From NCBI GenBank assembly GCA_038093975.1, contig JBBPTG010000099.1, forward strand, positions 1 through 64,000: 64,000 nt of DNA, written 5' to 3'. The notes beneath the pieces were generated by a model. The model did not search any database. It was not told the origin of the DNA and saw only the letters and a list, made by a program, of their open reading frames with translations. Below, one piece after another: positions 60,268 to 64,000 of the stretch. Each line of letters begins with the position of its first letter. Position 1 is the stretch's first letter. The DNA comes from Chalciporus piperatus. Its lineage: Eukaryota > Basidiomycota > Agaricomycetes > Boletales > Boletaceae. A program made the position numbers and the translations under genes.

Positions 60268-63200
60268 TCAGCCACCCTGGCTAGGCTCGGCGCCGGCTTC
60301 ATCTGCCTCGATAACTGCTTTACCTTTCCCCTGTAATACCCATGAACGAGTGAGTCTCACCCTTGGCAGCACTTTTTTGAGGCTCCCACGGTCTTACAGA
60401 CCCATTTCCCTCTACAGGGGAAATTGGTCTGTGAGACCGGACTACCCCACTCAGCTCTCCCCTATGGCCCTAAAATGGCATCCAGGTACCTGACAGACCT
60501 CTTGGGGGCCTCTCGCGAGGCTTGCACGAGCCTCCACCAGCACAGCCACACCGCATTTTTTCAGTCCTGGCAGCTAGGTATTTTTTTGTCACTCGGGGCC
60601 TCTTGGGGGCTTCTCACGGGCCTCTCGCGAGCCTCGCACGAGCCTCCACCAGCACAGCCACACCGCATTTTTTTCAGTCCTGGCACTATGTATAGCTAGG
60701 TATGTTTTTCTTCATTTCTTCATATGTTTTGTGCGATGCATCGATGCTTACATAATCGCTTAGATTGCTCGTTCTCGCGCGCCGCCGGCACCTCCAGAAC
60801 GCGCACGACATGTCCATTTTGGGACACATAGTTTCAACATACCCTCCCCTCACTTTTCTGCTCAACCACTCGCTTCCCTGCCCTCAGGGATTGTTCTAAT
60901 TTGTTACACTAGTGTTGTACAGTGCTAGTTAGCATTTCCGACCGCTTTAATCATTATATTAGACTGTATATAGGTAGATATCTACAAATGTCAGAAAACA
61001 CAAAAATGTGTTCGCATTTTTGATTGGCTGGGTACATATGTTACAAGACTCGATTCCTAAGTAGTAAATATGTATAGGAACAATATCCAAGCAGCTCAGA
61101 TAGCAGGGATTTGTCCCTGTGATGTAGGAGTAGATTTCCCTCCTGCCCCTGAATAACAAAAAAGCGGTTCGCATTTTTGATCAGCCAGGTAGATATGGTT
61201 TTGGAAGTGATACATAGGTAACTCATACATGTATCTACAGGATAACAGAAGCTCAGACACCAGGGGACTTCCCCTGGGATGCAGGAACAGATATGATGTA
61301 CACCCCTATATACTCTGAAGCGGTCAATCCACTGATCTATACATCAGGGCAACTATCTAGGAACCTAGAATACATACATTACACTAGATCCTCAAATTTG
61401 CGAGAGGCTAGCTTCAGGATTGAGTGCAGGAGAAGGCAAATGACACACAAGAAGCGTGAGAAACTGACCAGAAACTCAGGAGACTTGCAAAAACATACCA
61501 GGAACACAACAATGTGGAGCTCAGGGTGTGATAGGAAAAGAGGGACAATCAATGGGTATCATTAGAAACTATTCTAGCTACTGTTCCTGGCATTCTGTGC
61601 TATCAGGATGCTCAAAAAGCGAACATTGCATTCAAGTTCCCAAAAGTTCACTAGCTTGAGGCCTAAGTTAGTAGTGCTTTAATTGAGTTACTTCAGTGGG
61701 TTATAGGAGATTTACTGAGATACCACAGAATGCTAGGTGTATGCAGTAGGCACAGTAGCTAGAATCGTTCCTAATGATACCCATTGACTGTCCCTCTTTT
61801 CCTATCACACCCTGAGCTCCACATTGTTGTGTTCCTGGTATGTTTTTGCAAGTCTCCTGAGTTTCTGGTCAGTTTCTCACGCTTCTTGTGTGTCATTTGC
61901 CTTCTCCTGCACTCAATCCTGAAGCTAGCCTCTCGCAAATTTGGGGATCTAGTGTAATGTATGTATTCTAGGTTCCTAGATAGTTGCCCTGATGTATAGA
62001 TCAGTGGATTGACCGCTTCAGAGTATATAGGGGTGTACATCATATCTGTTCCTGCATCCCAGGGGAAGTCCCCTGGTGTCTGAGCTTCTGTTATCCTGTA
62101 GATACATGTATGAGTTACCTATGTATCACTTCCAAAACCATATCTACCTGGCTGATCAAAAATGCGAACCGCTTTTTTGTTATTCAGGGGCAGGAGGGAA
62201 ATCTACTCCTACACCACAGGGACAGATCCCTGCTATCTGAGCTGCTAGGATATTGTTCCAATACATACCCACTACTTAGGAATCAAGTCTTATAACATAT
62301 TTACCCAGCCAATCAAAAATGCGAACACATTTTTGGTTTTCTGACATTTGTAGATATCTACCTATATACAGTCTAAGATTACAAGTAAAGCGGTTGGAAA
62401 TGCCAACTAACACTGTACAGTACTGGGATGATAAATTGGAACAATCCCTGAGGGCAGGGAAGCGAATGGTTGAGCAGAAAAGTGAGGGGAGGGTATGTTG
62501 AATCTATGTGTCCCAAAATGGACATGTTGTAGGCGTTCTGGAAGTGCCGGCGGCGCGCGAGAACGAGCAATCTAAGCGATTATGTAAGCATCGATGCATC
62601 GCACAAAACATATGAAGAAATGAAGAAAAACATACCTGGCTATACATAGTGCCAGGACTGAAAAAAATGCGGTGTGGCTGTGCTGGTGGAGGCTCATGCG
62701 AGGCTCGCGAGAGGCCCGCGGGAGGCCCCGAAGAGGCCCCGAGTGAAATTCCTGGCAAGAGCCTCCAAAGAGGGGGGGTCTAAGAGACCCATTGTTCCCT
62801 ACAAGGAAAATGGGTCCGTGAGACCTCTATTGGGGCCGAAAAGTGCTGCCTGAGGTGGTGAGTCTTGTCCTGCTTCGAGCTGCCAACATACCTTTTTGGC
62901 ACGGATTTCCTCCGCTTTCCAGAACTCCCTCTCTTGTTCGGATAAAGATCCCCAGTAATTCTCGAACTCGTCGTTCGTGACGAGCCGTCCTTTGCCTTTG
63001 GCCTCGTCATTTTTATATGCCCTCCCACAAAGGCTGCTGTAAGGAGTCTATCAGTACTGTTGCATACGATCACAGCTTTGGCTTGCTTACCGAGCGGTGA
63101 AACTGTTTTTCGAGATTCGCAGCTGGGCATTGGGGTTTGCTACCCTTTTTCCAGTCTTTGCACTGGCCGAGGCCTCGAGGGTTGGGTCTATCTGAATGAG

Positions 63201-64000
63201 AGTGCTACTAGTAGCGCTCTCGCGGATAGCTTTTACTGGCATGGGAGCCTTCGGCATCCAATCGGCGCTTGTAGCTTCGGTCATAAGTATTGTCATGTCA
63301 TTAGCGAGAGTCTCAAAGCTTGATCCTCTCAGTGCCAGTGGACTCGGACTTGGAAGATAGGCGTCATCTTCAAGTCCGTCACCCAGGACATTGCCAATCT
63401 GAGTGTATAAACATTAGTATAGCTCACCACACGAATAATACCTTACCTTCATGTTTGCATACATCGCCTTATCGGGGAGTGGTACGCGACTCGGTTGTGG
63501 TTGGGGAACTGGGATTGGGGCCGACGCGGCGCGAGTGAGATTCTCCATTCCGACTCGGCTCTTCTTAGAACTGCCAGGGAGAGCAGTAGTTGGTAGTGGT
63601 CGTTTCAGGGTTGAATTTGGCTCTGGCGTCAACGAGGCACTCCGTGATACACTTGCTGCTTTGATCCGTGTGATCACCATGTCCTCGATTTTGATGTTCG
63701 AGTCCTCAGGTACATCTTCATCGCGCGATTTCCCGCCCTCCCATTGAGGAAAAACTTTGATTGCGAACTGTGTCGCCTTCCAATCGTACTCGCACAGGCG
63801 AAAGTGCTCATATGCGGATCGCATCCTACGGCAGAAGAACTCGTTGGCGAAAGAGTCCGCTTTGAGCCACGAGCGGGGGCAGTGTCCTGTTTCTTGGAGC
63901 GTCTTGAAAAATCCGCGTGCTCGTATACGCATATCAGCTACAACACTGGCCTCGGCAACGATACCCTCTGAATCAATCAGGTACGGGAATGTGAGTTTTT
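60268..64000 (-). CDS. Uncharacterised protein, 5' end outside window, last intron holds a transposon
   Basis: Exons read leftwards: >64000-63447, 63398-63091, 63033-62892 and 60330-60268. Phases agree at every junction. The N-terminal visible part (SEGIVAEASVVADMRIRARG, SFANEFFCRRMRSAYEHFRL, YDWKATQFAIKVFPQWEGG) is a compact helical domain that I do not recognise. A Pro/Ser-rich linker with Lys-rich patches follows. The third exon encodes VTNDEFENYWGSLSEQEREF, then WKAEEIRAKK, slightly reminiscent of an HMG-box helix pair. The last exon adds GKGKAVIEADEAGAEPSQGG and a stop. The intron between 62891 and 60331 is 2,561 nt because of the inserted element; without it the intron is 53 nt. The acceptor at 63034/63037 is a NAGNAG pair, so one extra Ser is optional. 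Function is unknown, and splicing of the long intron is unproven. Confidence 0.75.
60350..60357. repeat. Target-site duplication, left copy
   Basis: GTGAGTCT, identical to 62858-62865 at the other end of the element. Together with the CACC...GGTG ends it fixes the element boundaries. Confidence 0.85.
60358..62857. mobile_element. 2.5-kb near-palindromic (foldback) DNA transposon, hAT-like
   Basis: The element is flanked by the 8-bp direct repeat GTGAGTCT (60350-60357 and 62858-62865), a target-site duplication of hAT size. Its ends are inverted: CACCCTTGGCAGCACTTTT on the left, and the complement CACCTCAGGCAGCACTTTT on the right. Almost the whole element is an inverted repeat. The left arm runs to about 61607 and the right arm from about 61720, with roughly 110 bp between. 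Mirror-image 90-codon frames at 61293-61565 and 61771-62043 differ at only two residues. The left arm has an extra tandem copy of a block at about 60500-60700, and each arm has two diverged copies of a TTCGCATTTTTGAT unit. No transposase is encoded, so it is non-autonomous. Confidence 0.85.
62858..62865. repeat. Target-site duplication, right copy
   Basis: GTGAGTCT, the partner of 60350-60357. It lies 26 bp inside the intron from the exon end at 62892. Confidence 0.85.

Noticed and set aside
59499..60302. Long minus-strand open frame (about 267 codons) with hydrophobic stretches
   Set aside because: It runs through the exact 100-bp tandem repeats and overlaps the last exon of a well-supported gene in another frame. 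The composition reflects the repeat.
61293..62043. Two mirror-image 90-codon open frames
   Set aside because: They are the same sequence in opposite arms of the palindrome, with no domain. Being open in both arms follows from their near identity.
1..64000. CRISPR array, prophage or bacterial operon
   Set aside because: No regularly spaced identical repeats with unique spacers. Genes have spliceosomal introns and fungal domain content throughout.

Overview
The window looks like nuclear DNA of an agaricomycete basidiomycete. Genes are split by many 45-60 nt GT-AG introns, and the content is typical of that group: a FunK1-type kinase, small kinase-like proteins, MYND-finger paralogues, an F-box/WD40 protein, a DUF6606-DUF3638-DUF3645 giant protein, and a Gypsy-type gag. 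The species was not identified. Exon models were worked out by hand from splice sites and reading frame. Those summed over every exon (ferric reductase, UbiA protein, giant protein, chromodomain protein, FunK1 kinase, MYND copy d, second kinase-like protein) give whole numbers of codons.

Layout. 1-2.5 kb: 5' part of an LTR retrotransposon on the minus strand (gag running off the edge, an upstream ORF, a TATA box) followed by short hairpin repeats. 2.5-5.5 kb: no gene seen. 5.5-7.8 kb: AGC-type protein kinase. 8.0-9.6 kb: a kinase-like relic and an intact kinase-like gene. 10.4-11.5 kb: UbiA-family prenyltransferase or cyclase. 11.5-15.3 kb: gene-poor. 15.3-17.7 kb: ferric reductase/NADPH oxidase-like flavocytochrome. 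18.7-23.3 kb: F-box/WD40 protein. 23.9-33.5 kb (minus): a 3,111-residue DUF6606/DUF3638/DUF3645 protein. 34.2-38.7 kb: chromodomain protein with AT-hook, coiled coil and C2H2-like finger. 39.4-40.7 kb: MYND copy a (frameshifted). 41.1-43.6 kb (minus): FunK1 kinase. 44.1-51.6 kb (minus): BEACH-WD40 protein. 51.8-52.8 kb: second kinase-like protein, probably catalytically dead. 52.9-59.2 kb (minus): four tandem MYND copies, two intact and two decayed. 59.7-60.0 kb: tandem repeats. 60.3-64.0 kb (minus): an uncharacterised gene whose last intron holds a 2.5-kb nearly palindromic transposable element.

The left half and the centre carry housekeeping-type genes (signalling kinase, ubiquitin adaptor, vesicle-trafficking BEACH protein, chromatin protein). 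They are interspersed with fast-evolving duplicate families (MYND, kinase-like) that show birth and decay in place. I see no coherent biosynthetic cluster. The most notable structure is the palindromic element at 60358-62857. It has an 8-bp target-site duplication and terminal inverted repeats, and it sits in what was once a 53-nt intron. Removing it and one duplication copy restores that intron exactly.
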